Positions 6,758-15,005 of a stretch of 23,776 bases of DNA are shown one piece after another. The first letter of the stretch is position 1. Each line of letters opens with the position of its first letter. This stretch comes from Lachnospiraceae bacterium (lineage in GTDB: Bacteria > Bacillota_A > Clostridia > Lachnospirales > Lachnospiraceae): the NCBI GenBank assembly GCA_024699595.1, contig JAILPG010000135.1:1-23776 (forward strand), in the 5' to 3' direction. The notes beneath the pieces are model-generated. The model worked only from the letters and a program-made list of their open reading frames with translations. It was not told the origin of the DNA and searched no databases. Position numbers and translations under genes: made by a program.

Positions 6758-7426
6758 CTAATCATCAAGCAAAGATTCATTTGCCTTGATTATCTTTACT
6801 ATCCGGCTGGTTCCGAGCCTGTCTGCTCCAAGCTCAATGAACCTCTCGGCATCCTCAAGTGAGGTTATCCCGCCTGCAGCCTTGATCTTTACATTCTCCC
6901 CTATGTTCTGCGCAAACAGCTCGACATCCTTAAATGTCGCTCCGTTTGTGGAAAAACCGGTGGATGTCTTGATGTAATCGGCACCTGCATCGGTCACGAT
7001 CTGGCACATCTTTATCTTTTCCTTCTCATCAAGCAGGCAGGTCTCTATAATGACCTTTAAGATCCTTCCGTCACAGGCTTCTTTTATTTCTCTTATCTCA
7101 TTAAAGATATAATCATATTCCTTTGATTTGAGCATTCCTATATTGATGACCATATCGATCTCATCGGCACCGTTTGCTATGGCATCCTTGGTCTCAAATA
7201 CCTTGACAGCCGTAGTCATGTTGCCGTTAGGGAAACCGATGACGGTACAGATCTTCATCCGAAAGCCTGCATATTCCTTTGCATGCTTTACATAGCAGGG
7301 TGGTATGCAGACCGATGCGGTCTGGTATTTTATGGCATCATCGATGAGATCCTTTATCTCAGCCCATGTCGATCCCTGCAGCAACAGTGTGTGGTCGCAT
7401 TTTGACAGTATTTCCTTAATATTCAT
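6758..7426 (-). CDS. deoC: Deoxyribose-phosphate aldolase
   Basis: It splits 2-deoxyribose-5-phosphate into acetaldehyde and glyceraldehyde-3-phosphate, the last step in using the sugar of deoxynucleosides. The 222-residue length is normal. The TIM barrel shows the family residues: Asp91 in [11 protein letters not shown], Schiff-base Lys153 in YIKTSTGF, and proton-relay Lys182 in IKAAGG. The N-terminus has the usual DHTLL segment (residues 11-15). The ATG at 7426 lies inside the 3' end of the DUF1934 gene (11-bp overlap), so translation is probably coupled. Its place in a run with pyrimidine synthesis genes and a GntR regulator, rather than with deoA, pupG or cdd, is unusual. Assignment is secure. 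Confidence 0.96.
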   Translation of the reverse strand: MNIKEILSKCDHTLLLQGSTWAEIKDLIDDAIKYQTASVCIPPCYVKHAKEYAGFRMKICTVIGFPNGNMTTAVKVFETKDAIANGADEIDMVINIGMLKSKEYDYIFNEIREIKEACDGRILKVIIETCLLDEKEKIKMCQIVTDAGADYIKTSTGFSTNGATFKDVELFAQNIGENVKIKAAGGITSLEDAERFIELGADRLGTSRIVKIIKANESLLDD

Positions 7427-7844
7427 TATCCTTTATGCCTCCTATCTCCATTTCTATTATCCTGTTTCCTGATGACTGCCCGTTTAAAATGAGCTCATAA
7501 TCTATATAGACCCTTATGGACTCTTCCTCCGTGATGACTTCATAGCTGTTTGTCTTAGTCATTAACGTAAAGCTTCCGTAAGGAGTCCTGTACTGTGTCT
7601 CATGCTCCTTCTCTTTTTCAAAACAGAGCGAGGTTTCCGTTTCACCAAGCTTACTATGGTGCATCCTTATCTCATCTATCGTTATGTTGTTTTTTATCAC
7701 TGTCCCCGAAACGGTATCCTCTTCATCAAAGGTAACATAGTGTCTGCCCTTATGTAAGTGATATGATCCCCTTGCCTCGGAGATTATCTCCGTATCATCT
7801 CCCGAAGATGATCCCTTTATGCGGATGCTTACTTCTTCTGTCAT
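7416..7844 (-). CDS. DUF1934 family beta-barrel protein (YwiB-like)
   Basis: A 142-residue soluble protein of the DUF1934 family, small beta-barrel proteins of Firmicutes without a known activity. Family features visible are the strand-rich pattern, the central YVTFDEED segment near residues 36-43, and the late [18 protein letters not shown] stretch near 86-103. The ATG at 7844 follows the gntR stop by 6 bp, with GAGGG very close to the start; the 3' end overlaps deoC by 11 bp. There is no signal peptide. A role in lipid or small-molecule binding has been suggested for such calycin-like folds, but nothing here tests it. I am fairly sure of the family and have no view on function. Confidence 0.8.
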   Translation of the reverse strand: MTEEVSIRIKGSSSGDDTEIISEARGSYHLHKGRHYVTFDEEDTVSGTVIKNNITIDEIRMHHSKLGETETSLCFEKEKEHETQYRTPYGSFTLMTKTNSYEVITEEESIRVYIDYELILNGQSSGNRIIEMEIGGIKDNEY

Positions 7845-7850
7845 GATCCC

Positions 7851-8531
7851 TCATCTGCTTTCATCCGAAAGCTGCTTGATGATATTTTTTTCCTGATTGT
7901 CTATATGCTTTTCTATGGCGGTCTTGGCTTCTGTTTTCCTGCCTTCGAAAATATTTTCCATTATCTGTCTGTGCTCGCTTATGAGCCTGTCATGGTTTCT
8001 TTCGTCCTTAACGTATTCAAGACGGTATCTGTAAACCCTCTGTGCGAGGTTGTTTACAAGCTGCATGAGCCTCTTGTTTCGGGATGCTTCCAGGATGATA
8101 TCATGAAACTTCACATCCGCCTTTGCGATCACGGTGGCGTTTTTTGTTTTTATCGCCTCTTCAAAATCCGACTCGGCTTCCTTAAGCTTTTCTTTTTCAA
8201 GCGCTGTCATCCTGTCACAGGCAAGTATCACGGCAAGAGAGTCAAGAGATCTTCTCACCTCAAGCACATCCCTCATATCATCCGCGGATATCCTTGATAC
8301 CTCTGCTCCCTTTCTAGGGATCATGGTGACCAGACCCTCAAGCTCTAACATCCTGATGGCTTCTCTTATGGGAGTCCTGCTGACACCGAGCTTATTGGCA
8401 AGGTGTATCTCCATAAGTCTCTCGCCCGGACTTAATTCACCTGTCAGTATACTCTGTCTCAGCGTATTGAACACAACGTCTCTTAATGGTAAAAACTCAT
8501 CAAATTCCGGATTCAGATCATGACTGTCCAT
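7851..8531 (-). CDS. GntR-family transcriptional regulator, FCD subfamily
   Basis: A DNA-binding regulator, 226 aa. Residues about 15-78 form the winged helix-turn-helix (SPGERLMEIHLANKLG, then SRTPIREAIRMLELEGL). Residues about 88-220 form the all-helical FCD effector domain, with the Asp/His residues that often bind a metal (DVKFHDII, then EHRQIM and KHIDNQ). FCD repressors typically sense carboxylates or sugar acids. The ATG at 8531 has AGGGAGG about 7 nt upstream. It lies 36 bp after ispE and 6 bp before the DUF1934 gene, inside the pyrC-to-FRG run. No clear operator repeat is visible in the 92-bp region upstream of pyrC, so its target cannot be read from the window. The family is secure; effector and target are unknown. 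Confidence 0.93.
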   Translation of the reverse strand: MDSHDLNPEFDEFLPLRDVVFNTLRQSILTGELSPGERLMEIHLANKLGVSRTPIREAIRMLELEGLVTMIPRKGAEVSRISADDMRDVLEVRRSLDSLAVILACDRMTALEKEKLKEAESDFEEAIKTKNATVIAKADVKFHDIILEASRNKRLMQLVNNLAQRVYRYRLEYVKDERNHDRLISEHRQIMENIFEGRKTEAKTAIEKHIDNQEKNIIKQLSDESR

Positions 8532-8567
8532 TCGTATCCTCCCTGTTGAAATGACTTACCTGATGTG

Positions 8568-9476
8568 TTAACTTTGGTAAGGTTCTGTGATAAAAACCTG
8601 CGCGGCAGGTATCATTTCCGTTACCGCCTTATATGCCCCCTCTGCTTTTTCCTTATCGTCAAATATCCCAAATACCGTCGGGCCGCTCCCGCTCATCATG
8701 GAATTTAAGGCACCGTTTTTTCTCATGCAGCTCTTTATATCAGTTATGATGCCATGTTCCTTTTCGGTGACCTCTTCCAGAACATTTCCCATATGATCGC
8801 AGATCTGCTTAAGGTCTCCCTTTGCTATTCCCTCAATGATCTTACCCGTATCCGGATGTTTAATGTCAGTCTTTTTATCAAACTCCCTGTAGACATAGGC
8901 TGTGGATATGTCCATATCAGGCTTTGCAAGCAGGATATGACATTTGGGAAACGGCTTAAGCTCAGTCAGTATCTCTCCTATACCCTCGGAGAGCATGGTC
9001 TTTCCCATGATACAGTAGGGCACATCGGCTCCGATGCGCAGTCCGATCCGCCTAAGATCCTCCGTGGAAAGCATGTTTGCGGACAGCTCGTTAAGGCCTG
9101 TAAGCACTGCAGCCGCATCGCTGCTTCCGCCCGCAAGCCCGGCAGCCATCGGGATCCTCTTTACGATATCTATACAGACTCTGCCTTCATACCCTGTCTC
9201 ATCCATAAAAAGGGCTGCAGCCTTATATGCAAGATTGCTCTCATCACAAGGTATATACGGCCTGTCGCAGGTGATCCTTATGTCCTTTCGAAGATCATTC
9301 TCCACTGTTTTTTCAGGAACATTTCCGTATGCACCCTCTGTCCTTATGATCACATCATCCGAAAGATCAACACTCTGCATTATCATCCTCACAAGATGAT
9401 AACCGTCATCCCGTCTTCCGGTAACGTCAAGTCCTATATTGATCTTGGCTCTTGCCTGTACTTTTATTTCATCCAT
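8568..9476 (-). CDS. ispE: 4-diphosphocytidyl-2-C-methyl-D-erythritol kinase
   Basis: It phosphorylates CDP-methylerythritol with ATP in the MEP route to isopentenyl diphosphate, the precursor of undecaprenyl phosphate and quinones. The 302-residue length is slightly long but normal. GHMP-kinase motifs are present: ARAKINIGLDV at residues 8-18 (Lys11 and Asn13 near the substrate), the ATP-binding glycine loop PMAAGLAGGSSDAA at 109-122, and the C-terminal MSGSGPTVFG. The ATG at 9476 begins immediately after the pyrD stop TAA, so the two are translated from one message. The substrate contains cytidine, so a pyrimidine operon is not an absurd place for it, but this is context only. Assignment is secure. 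Confidence 0.96.
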   Translation of the reverse strand: MDEIKVQARAKINIGLDVTGRRDDGYHLVRMIMQSVDLSDDVIIRTEGAYGNVPEKTVENDLRKDIRITCDRPYIPCDESNLAYKAAALFMDETGYEGRVCIDIVKRIPMAAGLAGGSSDAAAVLTGLNELSANMLSTEDLRRIGLRIGADVPYCIMGKTMLSEGIGEILTELKPFPKCHILLAKPDMDISTAYVYREFDKKTDIKHPDTGKIIEGIAKGDLKQICDHMGNVLEEVTEKEHGIITDIKSCMRKNGALNSMMSGSGPTVFGIFDDKEKAEGAYKAVTEMIPAAQVFITEPYQS

Positions 9477-10382
9477 TTACCTGACACATCCTGTTATTTC
9501 ATTTATGTCATCGATACCCTGATCCTGCATGAACTGTTTTATACCCAACACTATCTTTTCAGTGATGTAAGGATCGTGGAAATTCATTGCCCCTACTGCA
9601 ACAGCGCTTGCACCAACCATCAGGAATTCTATTGCATCCTCGGCACTCTGTATGCCTCCCATTCCTATTATGGGGATCTTTACAGCAGATGCACACTGCC
9701 ATACCATCCTCACTGCAACAGGCTTAATTGCGGGACCGGAAAGACCGCCGGTCTTATTTGCAAGGACAAATTTCCTTTTATATATGTCCACCTTCGCCCC
9801 GGTGATCGTATTGATAAGCGATATCGCATCGGCTCCTGCTGCCTCGGCGGCCCTTGCCATTTCGGCTATATCCGTAACATTCGGTGATAGCTTCATTATC
9901 ACCGGCTTTTTGGCGACTCTCTTTATCCTGTCCGTGATGTCATACAGTGCATCCCTGTTCTGTCCGAAGGCTATGGCGCCCTCTTTTACGTTCGGACAGG
10001 AAACATTGATCTCGAGCATGTCAGCCCTGTCCTCATCATTAAGCCGCTCAACCACCTCAAGATATTCATCTACAGTCTTTCCGCAGACGTTTACGATCAC
10101 CTTTGTGTCGTACTGTTTCAGGAATTCAAGGTCTCTTTCGATAAAAGTATCTATTCCCGGATTCTGAAGACCTATCGCATTTAACATCCCGCCATAGGTT
10201 TCCGCAACTCTCGGAACCGGATTTCCGGCCCAGGGAATGCCTGATACGCCCTTTGTTACCACCGCTCCGAGGATATTTAAATCCACAAATTCATTATACT
10301 CCATTCCGGATCCGAATGTTCCGGAAGCCGTCATAACGGGATTTTTAAGCTCCACTCCGGCTATATTGACCGACATGTTCAC
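9477..10382 (-). CDS. pyrD: Dihydroorotate dehydrogenase B, catalytic subunit (PyrDB)
   Basis: It oxidises dihydroorotate to orotate with FMN in the cytoplasm, passing electrons through PyrK to NAD+. This is the fourth step of UMP synthesis. The 301-residue TIM barrel shows the class 1B catalytic base Cys129 in NVSCPN, Lys44 in VTKGVS, and the FMN-phosphate loop GMGGI followed later by GASAVAVG. The start is GTG at 10382, with GGAGG 7 nt upstream, overlapping the pyrK stop by 4 bp (GTGA). An ATG two codons later is possible but is 13 nt from the ribosome binding site. pyrK and pyrD side by side confirm the NAD-linked two-subunit form. Assignment is secure. Confidence 0.97.
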   Translation of the reverse strand: MNMSVNIAGVELKNPVMTASGTFGSGMEYNEFVDLNILGAVVTKGVSGIPWAGNPVPRVAETYGGMLNAIGLQNPGIDTFIERDLEFLKQYDTKVIVNVCGKTVDEYLEVVERLNDEDRADMLEINVSCPNVKEGAIAFGQNRDALYDITDRIKRVAKKPVIMKLSPNVTDIAEMARAAEAAGADAISLINTITGAKVDIYKRKFVLANKTGGLSGPAIKPVAVRMVWQCASAVKIPIIGMGGIQSAEDAIEFLMVGASAVAVGAMNFHDPYITEKIVLGIKQFMQDQGIDDINEITGCVR

Positions 10383-11152
10383 AGGACCACCTCCGATGCA
10401 TCAAAAACAGGACCATCCTTGCATACCCTTCTGTTCTTTACCCTGGAATGATCATCGGTATCCACCGTCTGACATACACAGCCAAGGCAGGCTCCAACCG
10501 AACAGGCCATTCTCTCCTCCATTGATACATATGTCCGTATCCCTTCTGACAGAGCATATTCCTTAACGGCTCTTAACATGGGTGTGGGACCGCAGGAATA
10601 GATAACATCTGCAGTAAGGCTGTTTTCCCGTATTGCGTCTATGACCGTTCCCTTTGTTCCGATGCTTCCATCCTCCGTGGCAACATAGAGGTTTCCGTTT
10701 TCAGAAAACTCCTTTTCAAGAAACAATGAACTGTTTCTGTAGCCTGCCACTATTATCGTATCTTTCCTGTTTATCTTCTGTGAAAGATACAGAAGTGGAG
10801 GTATTCCGATACCGCCTCCTATGAGAAGCGCCTTCTTTCCTTTAACTGCATATGCTTCATAAGGAAATCCGTTTCCGAGAGGACCTAAGATAACGGCATC
10901 ATCACCCTCTCTGTAGCCGGAAAACTCCCTGGTGCCTTCTCCCGCCACTCTGTATACAAGTCTTAATCTTCCCTGTGAGGCCTCACAGATGCTTACCGGT
11001 CTCGGAAGCAGCCTCGACGGATCCTTTGTATACAGCGACACGAACTGTCCGGGATGCGCACTGTCAGCTATATCCGTTTCTATCCACATGCTGTATATGC
11101 CTTCAGCTAACATCTCCTGTGATAAGACCTTAGCTGTTTCCTTCTTTTTCAT
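10379..11152 (-). CDS. pyrK: Dihydroorotate dehydrogenase B, electron transfer subunit
   Basis: It carries FAD and a 2Fe-2S cluster and moves electrons from the FMN of PyrD to NAD+. The 257-residue protein has the FAD-binding RPVSI motif at residues 51-55, the NAD-binding glycine-rich IGGGIGIPPL at 111-120, CGPTPML at 187-193, and the cluster cysteines at the C-terminus: Cys217, Cys222, Cys225 and Cys244 (Cys227 is an extra one). The ATG at 11152 lies within the end of pyrC (23-bp overlap), with GGAGGAAGG upstream. It overlaps pyrD by 4 bp downstream. Complete and normal in length. Confidence 0.96.
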   Translation of the reverse strand: MKKKETAKVLSQEMLAEGIYSMWIETDIADSAHPGQFVSLYTKDPSRLLPRPVSICEASQGRLRLVYRVAGEGTREFSGYREGDDAVILGPLGNGFPYEAYAVKGKKALLIGGGIGIPPLLYLSQKINRKDTIIVAGYRNSSLFLEKEFSENGNLYVATEDGSIGTKGTVIDAIRENSLTADVIYSCGPTPMLRAVKEYALSEGIRTYVSMEERMACSVGACLGCVCQTVDTDDHSRVKNRRVCKDGPVFDASEVVL

Positions 11153-12422
11153 GATCGTATACTATCCTTCCTCCGGCTATTGTATAATGTACCTTTCCTT
11201 TGAGCCTCCATCCAAGAAACGGAGTATTTGAGGATCTTGAAACGCTTTTGTCATAGATCCATTCCTCGTTTTCATCAAAGATCACGATGTCAGCTGCTGC
11301 CCCTTCTTTTAAATACCCTCTGTCGATACCGAATATCCTTGCAGGAGCCAGTGTCATCCTCTCAATAAGCGTATTTAACGGGATATCCTCTCTGTCCACA
11401 AGCTCCGTTATCCCAAGTGCAAGTGAGGTTTCAAGCCCTGTGATGCCGCTTGGCGCCTCCTTTATATCCTTATTCTTTTCTTCGGCCGAGTGCGGTGCAT
11501 GATCTGTTGCGATCATGTCAACAGTGCCGTCCCTTATGCCTTCTATGATGGCAAGTCTGTCATCTTCCTCCCTGAGCGGCGGATTCATCTTGCAGTTACT
11601 TCCGTATCTTTTCACATCATCTTCGGTAAGCGTGAAATGATGCGGCGTTGCCTCGGCATATACGGCCAGTCCTTCCTTTTTTGCCTCTCTTACAAGCTCT
11701 ACGGATTCCTTTGCACTGATATGCTGAATGTCGATCACTGCCCCTGTTTCTCTTGCAAGCGCGATATCTCTTTTTACCATTTCGATCTCGGCTCTCCTGT
11801 CGGCACCGCCATAGGAAAGCTCATCAGCCACAGGCCCTGCATTAATACCGCTTCTTACGATATATTCAGGATCTTCCTCATGAAGGGATATGATCATGCC
11901 AAGCTCTTTTGCCTTAATAAGAGCTGCCCTCATAAGACCGCCGTCCTTTATCGGCATTCCGTCATCACTAAGTGCCGCTGCCCCAGCTTTTTTAAGGGCT
12001 TTAAAGTCCGTAAGCTTTTTTCCTTCCATGTTTTCGGTCACGTTTCCGACCATAAGGATATTGATATCTTCCAGGCCTGCTCTACCCAACACTTCTCTTA
12101 AGGTCTTTTCATTATCCATTTTCGGATCTGTGTTTGCCATCATGACAACGGTAGTAAAGCCGCCTCTCTTTGCAGCCATTGCACCCGTATGAATGTCCTC
12201 TTTATAGGTAAAGCCCGGATCCCTGAAATGCACATGGACATCTATCAGTCCGGGGGCCACCGTCAGACCATCCGCATACACAACAATTGTATCATCATCT
12301 GTAATGGCTATATTTTCCTGTATTTTTGCGATCTTTCCGTTTTCTGCAAGAATATCGGTCACTCGGTCGGTCCCTGAGGCCGGATCTATGACTCTGCCGT
12401 TTTTTATCAGTATTCTGTCCAT
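11130..12422 (-). CDS. pyrC: Dihydroorotase, class I
   Basis: It closes carbamoyl-aspartate to dihydroorotate, the third step of UMP synthesis. The 430-residue metal-dependent amidohydrolase shows HVHFRDPG at residues 63-70 (zinc ligands His63 and His65), DDGMPI, QHISAKES, ATPHHF, and the catalytic Asp in IATDHAPH. It is the first gene of the minus-strand run and shares a 92-bp upstream region with the divergent plsC. The ATG at 12422 has no good ribosome binding site (GGAT is about 17 nt away), so initiation may be weak. No PyrR-type attenuator is visible upstream. carA, carB and pyrB are not in the window. Assignment is secure. Confidence 0.97.
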   Translation of the reverse strand: MDRILIKNGRVIDPASGTDRVTDILAENGKIAKIQENIAITDDDTIVVYADGLTVAPGLIDVHVHFRDPGFTYKEDIHTGAMAAKRGGFTTVVMMANTDPKMDNEKTLREVLGRAGLEDINILMVGNVTENMEGKKLTDFKALKKAGAAALSDDGMPIKDGGLMRAALIKAKELGMIISLHEEDPEYIVRSGINAGPVADELSYGGADRRAEIEMVKRDIALARETGAVIDIQHISAKESVELVREAKKEGLAVYAEATPHHFTLTEDDVKRYGSNCKMNPPLREEDDRLAIIEGIRDGTVDMIATDHAPHSAEEKNKDIKEAPSGITGLETSLALGITELVDREDIPLNTLIERMTLAPARIFGIDRGYLKEGAAADIVIFDENEEWIYDKSVSRSSNTPFLGWRLKGKVHYTIAGGRIVYDHEKEGNS

Positions 12423-12501
12423 AGTTGCTAAATGTAATATCCTATATTATTATGGTATGGTTGATGGATCCGAGATGATCGATCCTTTATACAAATCATC
12501 C

Positions 12502-12508
12502 TGTGAGG
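12502..12508 (+). promoter_or_regulatory. Ribosome binding site that sets the plsC start
   Basis: TGTGAGG ends 6 nt before the ATG at 12515. A GTG at 12503 would open the same frame four codons earlier but lies within this element, so 12515 is preferred. Confidence 0.6.
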
Positions 12509-12514
12509 TTTATT

Positions 12515-13252
12515 ATGGTACGTTTTATAATATCAGCCCTGTTTGCGATTGTGGATCTGACGCTTTCAATACCCTTATATCTTATAACATGTCTGATCGG
12601 CCTCTTTTCTCCTGAAATAAAAGAGAAGATCGCCATGGGCTTTCTGCATTTTTCCTTTAAGGCTCTTGTGCTCATTGCAGGCACAAGGGTGAAGTTCATA
12701 GGTGAGGAAAACATTCCAAAGGACAGAGCCGTCCTGTATGTGGGAAATCACAGAAGCTATTTTGACGTGATCATTCCGGGTACAAAACTGACCTATCCTT
12801 CCACCTTTGTCGCCAAAAAAGAATTTAATAAAATACCTCTGCTTAATATGTGGATGAAAAGCATCCACTGCCTAATGCTTGACCGCTCGGATGTCAAGGA
12901 AGGCCTTAAGATGGTACTTACGGCTATCCAGTATGTCAAGGATGGAAGATCTGTCTTTGTATTTCCCGAGGGAACCCGCAACAAAACCGATGATCTGTTA
13001 CTGCCTTTTAAGGAAGGTGCGATGAAGATCTCCACAAAGTCCGGCTGTCCCATCGTTCCGGTGGCTATCACCAATTCCGCTGATGTATTTGAAGCTCATT
13101 TTCCCAAAATAAAGAAAACTGACGTGACAGTTCATTACGGAGATCCCATATACCCCGATACACTAAGCAAAGAGGAGCTTCGGTTCATAGGAAACACTGT
13201 TGCTTCCGCCATAGAGACCATGCTTAAAGAAGATGCATCCGTGGCCGGATAA
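12515..13252 (+). CDS. plsC: 1-acyl-sn-glycerol-3-phosphate acyltransferase
   Basis: It adds the second acyl chain to lysophosphatidic acid to make phosphatidic acid at the inner membrane face. Starting at 12515 gives 245 residues, the usual size. An N-terminal hydrophobic segment (about residues 4-30) anchors it. The acyltransferase box NHRSYFD has the catalytic pair His79 and Asp84 (HX4D), and the acceptor-binding motif FPEGTR is at 150-155, followed by the VPVAI segment. It is divergent from pyrC and converges with the membrane protein gene at 13260 with 7 bp between. The family is secure; substrate preference within the PlsC family is assumed. Confidence 0.93.
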   Translation: MVRFIISALFAIVDLTLSIPLYLITCLIGLFSPEIKEKIAMGFLHFSFKALVLIAGTRVKFIGEENIPKDRAVLYVGNHRSYFDVIIPGTKLTYPSTFVAKKEFNKIPLLNMWMKSIHCLMLDRSDVKEGLKMVLTAIQYVKDGRSVFVFPEGTRNKTDDLLLPFKEGAMKISTKSGCPIVPVAITNSADVFEAHFPKIKKTDVTVHYGDPIYPDTLSKEELRFIGNTVASAIETMLKEDASVAG

Positions 13253-13259
13253 GTCCGGG

Positions 13260-14945
13260 TCAGGCTTCCTTTTTCTTTCTGTTTTCCGATATTGAAATGA
13301 CTATAAGGGTGATCACCGATAACAAAGTGATCACCTTTGATATTATCTGGGCTAAGGTACCTGCATATAAAACAGTCATTTTTCCTGTTGTCTGAGGCGT
13401 CAGATATACTCTTACAAAGCCGTTGTTGCCCTCTCCCGTCACCCTGAGTTCTTTTTTTCCTGTACCGTTTTCGATATAAGCTTCGTATCCCTTATAATAG
13501 ATAAAGGGCACGTCTATATGATCATATGCAGCAGTAATGTCTGCCTTTATAGTGTTTTTCTCTCTTACAAAATCTACCGTAACCTCATCATCGGCTATCA
13601 TTCTCTCACTCTCAAGCACCAAAGTCTCCGGATCCATGACCGCCTCCGGCAGCCACTCTCCGCCTATTACGTGCGCCGTATAGGGCTTGTAATCGTAATA
13701 ATCATCGGAATAATCGTAATAGCCCTGATCGTTTGCAGACATGTCGCCGTACGCCGATACACCGCATACTATCAGTACGACCACAGCCACTATGCCCTCA
13801 AGGGGAATATCAAATCTTTTAGGTGAATACTTTCTCGCACACAGGTACAGTATGATGCCGTCCGCCATGGAAAACAGTACCGAACTCATGATAAAGAAGC
13901 GCCACGGAAACTGTATGAACGAAAGATATTTTCCAAACCTCTCCCAGGGCAGTATATCTGTTGCAAGAAGGGCAAACAGAAAGCCCGCTATCAGCAGGTA
14001 GTCTGAAAAGCTTATGAGATTCTTTGTACTGTAGCGGTCAGAGGCTTCACTGTTTTCCGCTTCCTTTTTAAGAAGTATCCTCGGAAGGGAAAATACTACC
14101 ACAAATATGCCAAGTGAAGGGAAGCTGTTATAGAATACCTCAACAAATCTGACTGCTTCCGTAGCCGGCTCTATCCAGGGATCGCTCACATAAAAGACGG
14201 TGTCTAATAACTGCTCTATCATCGGAAGCCAGTATACGGCGGTAAGTCCCGCAGTTATCGCTGCCGTTGCGATAAGCCTTAACAGGGTCTTTTTATTCTT
14301 AAATGCCTTTATCCTTAAGATGCAGGCCGCTGCCGCAAACAGAAGGCACATCGCAAAGCTTGCCGTATGGCACAGGAGTACTCCTCCAAATCCTGCACCG
14401 AGGAGCCATGGTTTTTTCATATCCTCGTACAAAAGATCGTAGATTCCGTAAAATACAAGCGGCAGAAAGATAAAGGCCGTATACTCTCCCGCGGCAGATC
14501 TTACATAGATGTCATCCATATGATACTGACAGAGGGTAACAATGATCGCGGACAGTATCCCCGCATACTTTGAGTTAAGCATATTTCTTACGCAGTAATA
14601 CATGGAGAAGTAACAAAGGATCACGCATATGGCAACAAATACGTGATAGCTTGTGTTGATGGATAAGCCAAAAACACGTAAAAGCGCAGGGATATAGAGC
14701 AGGAAATCAGGATAGAACATCGAGCTTGCATATCCGGCTTCGCCGAAAAACAGGACATTTACCTTAAGAAAAGGTTTTCCGATCTGTATTCCTTCCTTTA
14801 AGCTCTCGATCCTTAAAAGATGATAATCGATATCATGACCGTTTATGCAGTATCTCGTGATCAGCGGACTGCAGGCTATGAGCATCGTGATAACGGTAAC
14901 AAGCCATACTATCCTGTTTTCATTTTTCTTAAAATATTCCTTCAT
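13260..14945 (-). CDS. Multi-pass membrane protein, YfhO/GT-C-like (PTPS-related membrane family)
   Basis: A 561-residue integral membrane protein with about 10-12 hydrophobic segments. After the first segment comes an outward loop with HDIDYHLLRIESLKEG (about residues 37-52), whose acidic and His residues resemble the catalytic loop of GT-C-fold glycosyltransferases and the so-called 6-pyruvoyl-tetrahydropterin-synthase-related membrane family. A Tyr/Asp-rich extracytoplasmic segment (YYDYSDDYYDYKPY, about 414-427) opens a soluble, strand-rich C-terminal domain before a final membrane helix and a lysine-rich tail. I infer an envelope glycosyltransferase using a lipid-linked sugar, but substrate and activity are not shown. 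AAGGATC directly precedes the ATG at 14945. It lies 60 bp after the PEGA gene and converges on plsC with no terminator. The family is fairly secure, function inferred. Confidence 0.75.
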   Translation of the reverse strand: MKEYFKKNENRIVWLVTVITMLIACSPLITRYCINGHDIDYHLLRIESLKEGIQIGKPFLKVNVLFFGEAGYASSMFYPDFLLYIPALLRVFGLSINTSYHVFVAICVILCYFSMYYCVRNMLNSKYAGILSAIIVTLCQYHMDDIYVRSAAGEYTAFIFLPLVFYGIYDLLYEDMKKPWLLGAGFGGVLLCHTASFAMCLLFAAAACILRIKAFKNKKTLLRLIATAAITAGLTAVYWLPMIEQLLDTVFYVSDPWIEPATEAVRFVEVFYNSFPSLGIFVVVFSLPRILLKKEAENSEASDRYSTKNLISFSDYLLIAGFLFALLATDILPWERFGKYLSFIQFPWRFFIMSSVLFSMADGIILYLCARKYSPKRFDIPLEGIVAVVVLIVCGVSAYGDMSANDQGYYDYSDDYYDYKPYTAHVIGGEWLPEAVMDPETLVLESERMIADDEVTVDFVREKNTIKADITAAYDHIDVPFIYYKGYEAYIENGTGKKELRVTGEGNNGFVRVYLTPQTTGKMTVLYAGTLAQIISKVITLLSVITLIVISISENRKKKEA

Positions 14946-15005
14946 GATCCTTCTCTTATTCTCTTAAAGTGGGTTTAGTGCACTGCGGGCTTTGCCGCAC
15001 CGGAT

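Noticed and set aside
8754..9887. 377-residue plus-strand open frame
   Set aside because: It is entirely antisense to ispE and pyrD, which are unmistakable, and it has a Cys/His/Tyr-rich composition typical of reverse-strand frames.
11490..12101. 203-residue plus-strand open frame
   Set aside because: Antisense to pyrC, with no ribosome binding site or recognisable motif.
12461..12493. sigma-A promoter for plsC (TTGATG with TTTATA or TATACA)
   Set aside because: The spacers would be 19 or 21 bp, too long for a confident call.
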